Assembly (NCBI GenBank): GCA_900539655.1
Contig: UQCR01000018.1
Coordinates: 1 to 64,000, forward strand
Reading direction: 5' to 3'
DNA from: an uncultured Robinsoniella sp.
GTDB lineage: Bacteria > Bacillota > Clostridia > Lachnospirales > Lachnospiraceae
Length of the DNA: 64,000 nt
This document shows, piece after piece, positions 18,901-26,073 of the stretch. Below the pieces are notes generated by a model. That model made no database searches, was not told where the DNA came from, and saw only the letters and a list, made by a program, of their open reading frames with translations. Position 1 is the first letter of the stretch. Every line of letters begins with the position of its first letter. Both the position numbers and the translations under genes were made by a program.

Positions 18901-20729
18901 GCAATGGAAAATATACAATCGTAGAAAAGAGTGATTCCTTACTTGGCGGCTGGACTGAGGTAACATCCTTAAAAGACCAGAGATATGTAGAAGGAGGAAC
19001 CTGCTTTAAATTCAATGGTGAGGACAAGTGGTGCCTGCTTCTGGATGACTTTGGGGGTGTTGGATATTACCCAATGATTACAACGGATCTTGGAAGTGGA
19101 GAGTTTACCAGACTGGACAGCAGCAAGTATTCCTTCCCGTCCACAATGCGTCATGGTACCGTAATGTCACTGACCCGTGAAGAATACGAAGCAATTCAGA
19201 AGAAGTGGTATGATGAAGCATCCGTAAACACGGAAGCAGAAGAGGAAAATGCAGTACTGAAATACAGTTTTGAAGATGCAGACGGAGGAAGTACGATAAA
19301 AGACGACTCCGGTAAAGGCCACGACGGTAAGATTTATGGTAATGCAGCCTATGTAGAGGATAAGGAGAAAGGAACTGTTCTGTATCTGAACGGAACCCAG
19401 GGAACTTATGCAGAACTGCCTCAGGGATTCTTCGACGGAAGAAATAAGATGACCATTTCAATGGATGTAAAAGCAGAGGTGGTTGACGGTAACTTCTTCA
19501 CATTTGCTATTGGTAAGAACAGCAACAGATACCTTTTCTTAAAAACACAAAATACACAGTCCAGGGTATCGATCACGACCGGTTCCTACAATTCCGAGCA
19601 GACTGCAAGCGGAACGACATCAGCCATCAAAGGTAAATGGATGAATATTACCATGGTGGTAACACCGGAAAAAATCACATTTTATAAAGACGGAAAGCTT
19701 TTGGGAGAGCAGAAAGTAACGGTTAAAATGTCAGAGCTGGGTACAAACCTGTTTGCTTACCTGGGTAAATCATTCTATAGCCTGGACAATTATTTCAAGG
19801 GATATTTTGATAATATTGAAGTATATAACCGTGCAATGGAAGCAAAAGAAGTTGCAGACAAGTATGGAGAGCCGGTAACAGAGAAATATACAATTACCTA
19901 CAAAGCAGGAGAGCATGGCAAAATAACAGGTGACGCAACCCAGACACTGGAAAAGGGAACGACCGGCACTAAGGTTGAAGCAGTGGCTGATTCGGGATAT
20001 GAATTCAGTAAATGGAGCGACGGCAGCACCCAGGCGGCACGTACTGATCTGGCGGAAAAAGACATTACCTATACGGCATACTTTGTCAAAACCCAGGTAA
20101 CACCGCCTACTGAGCCACCGGAAACAGAAACACCTCCAACGGAGAAGCCAACCGAGAAGCCAACGGAAAAGCCAACAGAGAAGCCGACTGAGAAGCCAAC
20201 CGAGCCATCCACGGAAAAACCAAAACCGACGACGCCTGCAGCAAAAAGTGTAAAGATCAATAAAAAGAAAATTACAATTGGCCTGAAAGAAAAAGTAACA
20301 TTAAAAGCTACCGTATCTCCAAAAGGAGCTTCCCAGAAAGTAACCTGGTCTTCCAGCAAAAAATCCGTTGTAAAAGTAAACAGCAAGGGACAGATTGAAG
20401 GAAAGAAAACAGGAAAAGCTACGATAACGGTTAAAACATCAAATAAGAAAACTTATAAGTGTACCGTAATCGTTCGTAAAGCTCCAAGTAAAATTAGTTT
20501 AAATACAAAAGACAGGAAATTAAAGGTAGGAAAGAGCTTCCAACTGAAAGTCAGCCTTCCGTCCAAGACGGCAAGCTATAGCATCCGGTACTCTTCCTCC
20601 AGAACATCCGTTGCAGTTGTTTCTTCCACAGGTAAGATCACAGCCAAGAAAAAAGGAACAACGACAATCAAAGTAAGAGCATTTAACGGAAAGTATAAAA
20701 AGATAAAAATCAAAGTCGTAAAAAAATAA
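12984..20729 (+). CDS. Giant secreted multidomain glycosidase: six LamG modules, two GH43 domains
   Basis: 2581 residues, exported by a signal peptide (MRKKLYAKQ then AASLAAAMVVTS, cut near AMAEE-like VMAEE). Approximate order: LamG (42-250), LamG (258-465), InlB-type repeat (468-532), LamG (543-751), LamG (772-991), atrophied Ig (996-1085), GH43 (1091-1404), LamG (1416-1654), atrophied Ig (1661-1752), GH43 (1761-2079), LamG (2090-2297), InlB-type repeat (2301-2368), TEKP linker (2372-2418), two lysine-rich Big_2 domains (2421-2581). Both GH43 domains keep the catalytic acids: RDPF (base), IDT, and LEGPE or VEGGT (acid). GH43 enzymes cleave arabinofuranosyl or xylosyl links. The longer frame from 12930 lacks a ribosome site; ATG 12984 follows AAAAGGAGA. 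No LPXTG is present; the basic C-terminus may hold it to the wall. Confidence 0.9.
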   Translation: MRKKLYAKQMVAASLAAAMVVTSIPVNVMAEEMPDSTEKKMIANFTFDSEAPLSGEGATAVLMRDYALVDMEDGGKALSLASSTKDWLNVTKQDGTPLLAGKENITISYDSKDDADSANRGWAFFAAPNTNEQKYQQEHYLGIIDKQASLGVERYNNNGKRPGNNISAASTSDWKHIDLVVTETESILYVNGVETARQASTYKLSDILGVDGGVLQIGKANWEKGEYYSGLLDNFKIYDGALSEEQIADASKAADVGLLADFTFDDYETGFTGGEASAAGALFTDHGSESQDMALSLDGGRSRSWLSITQDDDTPLLKGLEEVTISYDSKAETTGNGWAVFAAQSGDAQTPNYEKYLGVIDKTDSMKIERFYNEGTRPGNDVLGTSSAEWKHVDLVIQENATTLYVDGVKSENTSDYKLSDILGADGGVLQIGKANWGNGEYFGGQIDNIQIYNYARTEDEINDQVTVVYKAGSNGTLQGVTEEKIPRGGSTSGVEAVADEGYHFKQWSDGITDAVRKDENVAESFEVTAMFEKDEEVADENLIASFTFDDEESGFTGAGAKATVNGTPVLEDSYDNAGKAMSISSANWFGIAKEDETPLLKGLDEITISYDSKASSSGNGWAFYAAPNLNAQVGNPASEHYLGIMDKASGMTVERYNNTGKRPGNNISAGSSDQWKHVDLVVTESTSTLYVNGEKVGEQTSTYKLSDILGETGGIIQIGKANWGNGEYYQGLIDNVKIYNTAKSPEFIKEHTTIKNPEPVKPVAPDVVEDGGLLAQYDMSAIEDGKLKDVSGLGNDAAAVGFTQENILVVEDVPALNFTGNKSQYIELPMIEGVMDEEFTIETTVSTSIGAYHWLWCLGSKVKGTGNNYLYVDPCYSNGYVRGGIKGATEERIFGGCHSLPKDGSYGTITITYKDKILSYYLDGEIITTFKFDTSVKEILENGTENNVMGYIGRSLWSADPGLKAKVADFKIYDKALTEEQISGADRLDDSAKVAAAKEALDIPNADDVRGNITLQDELEGAAITWTSSNEEVVTSRARSQDDLVTPAGVVTRGETDQKVTLTAHITSGDVTDSQTFELTVKKAVAQDPYVAYLFGSFTGTEGKDTDEQIYFASSKDGYFYTDLNDCKPILTSTVGEKGVRDPFIMRSAEGDRFYMLATDLSIYHRGGWGQAMGTTTGSRDLIIWESTDLVNWSEPRAVTVSSPTGGCAWAPEAIYDETTGEYVVYWATNDMTDEIGDGVLQIYYAKTRDFVTFTEAKEYITRGASQSIIDTTMIKGNDGYYYRASADGQITLERSTSIFGNWEVVTNLNSLGLGGDMTGRKLEGPELFKFNDGTTFGLYADQFAEGKGYLPVITTDLNDKTGTAWKKLTSDEYSFDTLKKRHGTILNLTQKEYDAVMKAYGKAETEDDEDAAVTEPFAYYPLTNDLKDGTDNGFDGVLTGEAEFAAKDKGGIVFPAGTSTVGKNYVKLDDGILTKLQDAKELTVTAWVRNDVTNTNSNDRSTVFAFGSDEKNGYAFSTLNWASARTTFMLNGKEAGGAWGAKDGTSILGDTPGNQKSPLGSWYQIAMTIRDVTEADGTPATTLKYYMNGELLCTATTPASISSLGTLTYAYIGTGNNDSFKDFQGGIREVKFVESILSGKQIRENYEQEDAKYQKTDAETVAEVKEALTIPNADAVLGNITLPAEMDGTKINWTSSDEQTVSAKEAVNENYDNTPAGVVTRGEKDKNVVLTALISKGEAQDTKEITVTVKAKSNITEDDFEAYVFAYFKGEGSATGEQIYFATSEDGLNWKDMNDGEPVLKSELGEKGLRDPFIIRSPEGDKFYLIATDLKINGGNGWGAAQNSGSQSIMVWESTDMVNWSNQRMAKVALDDAGCTWAPEAFYDEKTGEYIVFWASKTSADNYGVQRVYYSKTRDFYSFTEPELWIELHNQAGNAISVIDTSVISVMENGKKVYYRFSKNEAGEDHDVTGGNGKYTIVEKSDSLLGGWTEVTSLKDQRYVEGGTCFKFNGEDKWCLLLDDFGGVGYYPMITTDLGSGEFTRLDSSKYSFPSTMRHGTVMSLTREEYEAIQKKWYDEASVNTEAEEENAVLKYSFEDADGGSTIKDDSGKGHDGKIYGNAAYVEDKEKGTVLYLNGTQGTYAELPQGFFDGRNKMTISMDVKAEVVDGNFFTFAIGKNSNRYLFLKTQNTQSRVSITTGSYNSEQTASGTTSAIKGKWMNITMVVTPEKITFYKDGKLLGEQKVTVKMSELGTNLFAYLGKSFYSLDNYFKGYFDNIEVYNRAMEAKEVADKYGEPVTEKYTITYKAGEHGKITGDATQTLEKGTTGTKVEAVADSGYEFSKWSDGSTQAARTDLAEKDITYTAYFVKTQVTPPTEPPETETPPTEKPTEKPTEKPTEKPTEKPTEPSTEKPKPTTPAAKSVKINKKKITIGLKEKVTLKATVSPKGASQKVTWSSSKKSVVKVNSKGQIEGKKTGKATITVKTSNKKTYKCTVIVRKAPSKISLNTKDRKLKVGKSFQLKVSLPSKTASYSIRYSSSRTSVAVVSSTGKITAKKKGTTTIKVRAFNGKYKKIKIKVVKK
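20139..20222 (+). repeat. 12-bp tandem repeat coding a TEKP linker
   Basis: Seven imperfect 12-base units of the type ACCGAGAAGCCA encode Thr-Glu-Lys-Pro repeats, a flexible and probably extended linker between the last InlB-type repeat and the Big_2 domains. Slippage here could change linker length without breaking the frame. Confidence 0.85.
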
Positions 20730-20750
20730 GAAACAGGTAAAAGCAGCGAT

Positions 20751-20790
20751 AACAGAATCCATAGCCCATGAAAAGGCTGTGGATTCTGTT
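20751..20790 (+). other. 16-bp intergenic hairpin between the first two GH43 genes
   Basis: AACAGAATCCATAGCC (20751-20766) and GGCTGTGGATTCTGTT (20775-20790) pair over 16 positions, with G-U tolerated, around an eight-base loop. No T-run follows, so it is better read as an mRNA-stabilising or processing hairpin than as a full terminator. It sits 22 bases after the stop of the 2581-residue gene. Confidence 0.75.
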
Positions 20791-20871
20791 GAATGCTCAG
20801 ATGCCAGACAGCAATTTTTAAATATGGTCTGGAAAAAGCAGTTTTTAAACAGGAAAAGGAGGAAATGGGTA

Positions 20872-23112
20872 ATGAAAAAGAAAGTAATGGCAGGCATTAT
20901 ATCCGCATCCATACTGCTTCAGTCCGGCATGATACCCGGGATGGAACTGAAACCACTGGCAGCCGGGAATACCGCACCCAGGGAAACCGTTGTAGAAAAA
21001 AGTACGCTTGGAAATCCCATTCTCGGGTTCGATGATGAAAATAATCTAACTTACGGGGGTGATCCGTCTGTGCTGGTAGACGGCGATACGGTGTATATCT
21101 ACGTGGGACATGATGTGGCACAAAATGAAAGCTATGTAATGCCAAATTATCTCTGCTATTCTACCCAGGATATGGAGAACTGGAAATACGAAGGCGTAAT
21201 GATGGACATGACGGACGTGTCCTGGGCTGATAACAACTCTGCCTGGGCAGGGCAGGTCATGAAACATAACGATAAGTATTACATGTATTTTTGCTCCTGG
21301 GATAATACGGCATGGGGAAAACAGTCAATTGGCGTGGCTGTATCCGACAGCCCTACCGGACCTTTTCAGGATATTGGCTATTCTATGATAAAAGGAACCG
21401 TAACAGAGCCGGAAACCAGTACCTGGAACGATATAGACCCCACTGCGTGGATTGAAACCGATGAAAATGGAGAAGAACATATCTATCTGTCCTGGGGAAA
21501 TGGGCTTCTCTATCTGTGTGAGCTGAATCAGGATATGATATCGGTCAAAGACCAGAACCAGGATGGAAAGATAACCATGGGAGATGATATCTGGCAGCAG
21601 ACCATTGAAGGCATGGATTATACCTATACGGAAGCACCTTATCTGTACCGCCAGCAGGATCAGGGCGGAAATTATTATGGTCCCTATTATCTCTTTTTTG
21701 CATTGAACTGGAGGGAAGGTCTGGCGTATTGTACGACTGATGACCTTACCGATGGAAAGTGGGATTTCGGGGGATTGCTGATGCCTCCTAATGCCACCGC
21801 CAATACAAACCATCCGGCAGTTTTTGATTTTAAGGGAAAGACATATTTTATTTACCACAATGGCTCCCTGCCCCATGGCAGTGGATTCAGACGTTCCGTG
21901 TGTGTGGAGGAATTTTCCATTCGGGAAGACGGAGGAATTGATCTGATTCAGGAGACAGCGACGGGGCTGACCGGTAAAATAAGCCGCATATATGACTATT
22001 CGGGGGTACCTGTGGCACATGAGAATTTTGTGAACAGCTGGAATGATAGCGATTATCCCATCAGCGCATCGTTATTGTCAAGCCTCAGTGCTGAAATAGA
22101 AGATGCATCCTGGGAAATTGTTCCGGGTAAGGCGGATAAGACGAAGGATTCCTATATCTCCATTGAATCCTATAATAAGCCGGGACTGTATTTGTCTGCA
22201 AAGGATGAAGAGGTTGTACTGACGCAGGATACATATGGAACCACCCAGGAAGCTGACAATATGACATTTCGAACTCTGGAAGGATTTGCGGGATATGGGG
22301 TAACGCTGGAAAGTGTGGCAAAGCCCGGATATTACCTCACCTGTAAGGAAGGAAAGTTGGTACTGCAATCGAATCCGGAAGAAAAACAGTGTACGTTTGT
22401 CATCGATACAGACTCAGATAAAAAACCGGAAGAACAGGCAAAATTAAGTGCGGTCCGTGTACTGAAAACGAAACGGACTTATCTAAAAGGAGATACTCTG
22501 AATACGGATGACCTTCAGATAACAGCCTGTTACTCAGACGGCAGCCGGAAAAAAGTAACCGGATACAGTACCAATGCAGGTTCTCTGGATATGAAGACAG
22601 CAGGTGAAAAGCCATTAAAAGTCAGCTATACCCATCAGGGAGTAACCGTATCTGCGGATGTACGCATACTGGTAGAGGAGAAACCTTCCATTTCACAGGA
22701 AGTTCCAAAGCCTGCCCAGCCGCAGAAAACCGTACCGAAAAAAGATGCAGCCTATACAAGCGGCGGATTAAAATATAAGGTCACAAAATCAGCGGCTAAG
22801 AATGGTACTGTATCCGTAACCGGAACGACTAAGAAGAATCCAACTTCTATAAAGATACCTGCTGAAATTAAAATAAACGGGTATACATTTAAGGTTACAG
22901 GTATTCAAAGTAAAGCATTTTATAAGAAGACAAAGATCAAGAATATAACAATCGGTAAAAATGTCAAAAGCATAGGAAAAAATGCTTTTAAAAATATCAA
23001 CAAAAAGGCAGTCTTTAAGATTCCTTCTTTCAGGTACGGAACAGTAAAAAAACTGCTCACTGCTAAAACGGGATATGAAAAGAAGACCATGAAACTGAAG
23101 AAGATTTCATAA
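20872..23112 (+). CDS. Secreted GH43 glycosidase with AbfB-like, Ig-like and LRR_5 domains
   Basis: 746 residues with a signal peptide (MKKKVMAGIISASILLQSG). The GH43 domain (about 46-370) starts with GGDPSVLVDGDTVYIYVGHD, has IDPTAW for the second Asp, and TEAPYLYR for the acid Glu. Next is a beta-trefoil resembling an AbfB/CBM42 arabinose-binding module (about 387-517; two units around PGLYLSA and PGYYLTC), a Big_3-type Ig domain (about 522-603) and a BspA-like LRR_5 region (about 625-746, FYKKTKIKNITIGKNVKSIG). The AbfB-like module favours an arabinan or arabinoxylan target. The open frame begins at 20779, but ATG 20872 follows AAAAGGAGG and begins the signal peptide. The next gene's ribosome site overlaps its stop region. 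Confidence 0.9.
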   Translation: MKKKVMAGIISASILLQSGMIPGMELKPLAAGNTAPRETVVEKSTLGNPILGFDDENNLTYGGDPSVLVDGDTVYIYVGHDVAQNESYVMPNYLCYSTQDMENWKYEGVMMDMTDVSWADNNSAWAGQVMKHNDKYYMYFCSWDNTAWGKQSIGVAVSDSPTGPFQDIGYSMIKGTVTEPETSTWNDIDPTAWIETDENGEEHIYLSWGNGLLYLCELNQDMISVKDQNQDGKITMGDDIWQQTIEGMDYTYTEAPYLYRQQDQGGNYYGPYYLFFALNWREGLAYCTTDDLTDGKWDFGGLLMPPNATANTNHPAVFDFKGKTYFIYHNGSLPHGSGFRRSVCVEEFSIREDGGIDLIQETATGLTGKISRIYDYSGVPVAHENFVNSWNDSDYPISASLLSSLSAEIEDASWEIVPGKADKTKDSYISIESYNKPGLYLSAKDEEVVLTQDTYGTTQEADNMTFRTLEGFAGYGVTLESVAKPGYYLTCKEGKLVLQSNPEEKQCTFVIDTDSDKKPEEQAKLSAVRVLKTKRTYLKGDTLNTDDLQITACYSDGSRKKVTGYSTNAGSLDMKTAGEKPLKVSYTHQGVTVSADVRILVEEKPSISQEVPKPAQPQKTVPKKDAAYTSGGLKYKVTKSAAKNGTVSVTGTTKKNPTSIKIPAEIKINGYTFKVTGIQSKAFYKKTKIKNITIGKNVKSIGKNAFKNINKKAVFKIPSFRYGTVKKLLTAKTGYEKKTMKLKKIS

Positions 23113-23129
23113 TGAGGGGGAGAACGAAT

Positions 23130-26003
23130 ATGAAGTGCAAACAATTTTTATATGCAGCTTTTACCGGTGCCCTGGCTGTAACGGCTGCTTTTTCTACTCA
23201 GGCAGTTACCGTATCAGCAGATGAACAGGCAGAACCTGCACCGTTGGTATATTATGACTTTAATAATGGAATGGAAAGCGGTCCCCAGGCGATTGTAACC
23301 GGACTGGGCGAATACAAGGGCGATGTGACATTTGCAAAAGGCCGCAGTGAAGAGGAAAATGACCAGGCAATTGTACTGGGAGAATACGGGTTGAAACTGA
23401 ACCAGCAGAATATCGGCGGATCTTATACGGTTTCTCTGTGGGTAAAACCGGATGCACCGATCATAGACAATAGCCCGGTTTTGTTTTTAGGATACCATGC
23501 GCCGGAAAAGTGGGTGGCGCTGTCCGGCAATAAAGGGGAAAATAATTATAAGCTGTGGACCCGGGAAGAGGGCACGTCATTTGCCTGGAGCGTGATAGCC
23601 AAAGCAGAAATCCCTTCCGGTGAATGGAGCATGCTGACCCTGTCCGGAGATGGAGAGGAAACGGCTGTCTATGTAAATGGTAAAAAAGTGGGATATGGAT
23701 TGGCTTCCAGTGCTTTAAACGGTGAAAATCAGGATATTTACCTGGGAGTCAGCAATTGGGATGCAGAATTCAAAGGGCTTGCTGACGATATCAGCATTTA
23801 CAACGAGGCATTGACGGATACGCAGATCCTGAAACTGTATGGAGACTTTTCACCGGAGGAAATTCTGGAAAAGGAAGGGTTTAGCGTACAGAAGAGCTTA
23901 CTGGTCAGGAAAGGTGAATCGGCAAATATCAATGTCGCGCTTCCGGTAGGTGTAACTTCGGAAGATGTAACAGTAACTTATGAATCACTGGATAAAACCA
24001 TAGCGGATGTAAATGAAGAGGGTCTTGTCAGTGCGCTTCAAAAAGGAAAAACCCAGGTTACGACCACGGTTAGCACTGGGGAAACCGTAAAAACAGCAAC
24101 GACCACGGTGAGCGTAAATGACCCGGATGAAGTAAACGATAGTATGGCTTTGGAATATCAGATGGCTTCTGTAGACGGAGACAGGCTGGTAGATCTGTCC
24201 GGACATGGAAATGACGGAACGATTATCAATCCCGATGGCGTATCCTTTGAAACAGAAAACGATATGGACGTAATGAATATAACAGGGAAGAACAGCTATG
24301 TGCAGTTTCCGGCATCCGTCATGAATAGTCTTGCTGATAAAGAACAGTTTACCATCGAGACTACCTACAGCAGAAGCGGAGGCAACAATGCATGGCTTTT
24401 CAGCCTCGGATCCAAAGTCCGTAAAAATGGTGCCAACTATCTGTTTTACTGCCCATACTTTTCAGGCGGACAGCTAAGGGGAGGAATTAAGAACAGCAGT
24501 ACAGAGATTCTGTTCCAGAATACGCCTTCTAATAAAAATGACGAGTATTACACCGTTTTCCTGGTATTTGACCGGGGAACCATCACCCTATATGTAGATG
24601 GAATTAAAATTGACGAAAAGCAGACTGGTTACAGCATCATGGATGACGTGATAACGCCGGGGACAGAAAATGATATCCTTGGATATATCGGAAAATCCTG
24701 CTGGTCTGGAGACGAAAATTTCCAGGGTAAAATCTCATCCTTTAAAATTCATAATAAAGCCATGACCGATATCGATGTGGCTGATACAAATCCTGCCTAT
24801 TCCGAAGCTATCCAGGAAAAGCTGGATCGTGAGGTTACGGAAAGTGTACTGCTGGGCAGCCGAAATGAAAACATGGACACCGTGGCTTATGATTTAAAGC
24901 TGCCGTCCAAGGTGAATGCCATGGACATAATCTGGGAATCAACTTTACCGGATATAGTGACAGGGCAGGGAAAAGTATACAACCCGGCATATGACACCCG
25001 TGTGACGATCACCGCCAGAATGGTAACCGCCAGCAAGTCATTTACCGTGAATGTGAAAGCGCTGGACTTAAAGGAACTACAGGCACTTTTACAGGATGCA
25101 AAATCCTATGACACGCCATACTTAAATGAAATTTCCAGAAAACAGTTATATGCAGCCCTGGAATCCGCCGAAAGCATCCGTTCCCAGGGTGAAGCGGATG
25201 CGGCTTCTTCTATGCTGGGAAGGGCAATAAAAAGCCTGCGTTTTGAAGACAGCTACGACAGCTTATGGGATACGGTGAACAAAGCGGCACCGGTTTCTAA
25301 AATGTCCTTAAAAGTAAAGGGAACAGCTTACGTATTCCGTCTTCCTGATGCGGTTAAAAATAGCGTCACCGTAAGCTATAGTTCCAGCGCTCCGGATGTA
25401 GTGAAATATGAAAATGGTACGGCGGTAGCACAAAAAGCAGGATATGCCCTTCTGACGACGAGAATTGTGGCAAAAGAGGATGGTTATCCCATGGAATTTA
25501 TAACGATGGCCACAGTAGAGGAACAGAAGACTGTGCCAGTCGTAGATTTATCCAAAGTAACTGTCAAAGCCGCAAAGACAAAAATTGCAAAAGGATCTGC
25601 AACTAAAATAGCGGTGAGCTGTCCAAGTGAAGTCAAAGCTAAAAACCCGAAGATCACTTATCGTGCATCCGGTGCAGTAACCGTTAATTCCAGTGGTAAA
25701 ATAACCGGAAAAAAGACCGGGAAAGGAACTGTAAAAGTAACAGTAGCTGCAGATGGAAAGAGTATTACACGTTCTGTAAGCGTATCGGTAGGAGGCATCA
25801 CCGGAAAGAGCAGCGTAAAAGCCAAAAAGTCAACGACCTTAAAAATTGCCGGTATTTCAGGTAAGGTAAAATGGACGGTAAATAATAAAAAACTGGCATC
25901 AATTTCTTCAAAAGGCAAGTTAAAGGCTTTGAAGAAAGGTAAAGTTGTGGTAACGGCAAAGGTTTCCGGTGTGACCATGAAGAAAACAATTAAAATCAGT
26001 TAG
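23130..26003 (+). CDS. Secreted LamG/Ig-like protein without a visible catalytic domain
   Basis: 957 residues with a signal peptide (MKCKQFLYAAFTGALAVTAAF, cleaved near SADEQ). Modules: LamG (about 39-240), Big-type Ig (251-329), LamG (337-554), atrophied Ig (557-646), a FIVAR-like helical segment (647-706, LQALLQDAKSYDTPYLNEI), an Ig-like segment, and two lysine-rich Big_2-type domains (about 807-957). No GH43 acid motifs or other known active site is seen, so it is likely a glycan-binding or surface scaffold partner of the neighbouring enzymes. The frame is open from 23112, overlapping the previous stop, but GAGGGGGAG before ATG 23130 and the signal peptide fix the start. Confidence 0.85.
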   Translation: MKCKQFLYAAFTGALAVTAAFSTQAVTVSADEQAEPAPLVYYDFNNGMESGPQAIVTGLGEYKGDVTFAKGRSEEENDQAIVLGEYGLKLNQQNIGGSYTVSLWVKPDAPIIDNSPVLFLGYHAPEKWVALSGNKGENNYKLWTREEGTSFAWSVIAKAEIPSGEWSMLTLSGDGEETAVYVNGKKVGYGLASSALNGENQDIYLGVSNWDAEFKGLADDISIYNEALTDTQILKLYGDFSPEEILEKEGFSVQKSLLVRKGESANINVALPVGVTSEDVTVTYESLDKTIADVNEEGLVSALQKGKTQVTTTVSTGETVKTATTTVSVNDPDEVNDSMALEYQMASVDGDRLVDLSGHGNDGTIINPDGVSFETENDMDVMNITGKNSYVQFPASVMNSLADKEQFTIETTYSRSGGNNAWLFSLGSKVRKNGANYLFYCPYFSGGQLRGGIKNSSTEILFQNTPSNKNDEYYTVFLVFDRGTITLYVDGIKIDEKQTGYSIMDDVITPGTENDILGYIGKSCWSGDENFQGKISSFKIHNKAMTDIDVADTNPAYSEAIQEKLDREVTESVLLGSRNENMDTVAYDLKLPSKVNAMDIIWESTLPDIVTGQGKVYNPAYDTRVTITARMVTASKSFTVNVKALDLKELQALLQDAKSYDTPYLNEISRKQLYAALESAESIRSQGEADAASSMLGRAIKSLRFEDSYDSLWDTVNKAAPVSKMSLKVKGTAYVFRLPDAVKNSVTVSYSSSAPDVVKYENGTAVAQKAGYALLTTRIVAKEDGYPMEFITMATVEEQKTVPVVDLSKVTVKAAKTKIAKGSATKIAVSCPSEVKAKNPKITYRASGAVTVNSSGKITGKKTGKGTVKVTVAADGKSITRSVSVSVGGITGKSSVKAKKSTTLKIAGISGKVKWTVNNKKLASISSKGKLKALKKGKVVVTAKVSGVTMKKTIKIS

Positions 26004-26073
26004 AACATGCGGCTTGTTAAGAATACTGTTGATGGTTTTACTGATATTTAATTGAGATAAAAGGAGGAAAAAG

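Noticed and set aside
18265..19220. Second GH43 domain of the giant protein as catalytically dead
   Set aside because: Although the acid motif changed from LEGPE to VEGGT, the Glu of the EG pair and both Asp residues (RDPF, IDT) are kept, so loss of activity cannot be claimed.
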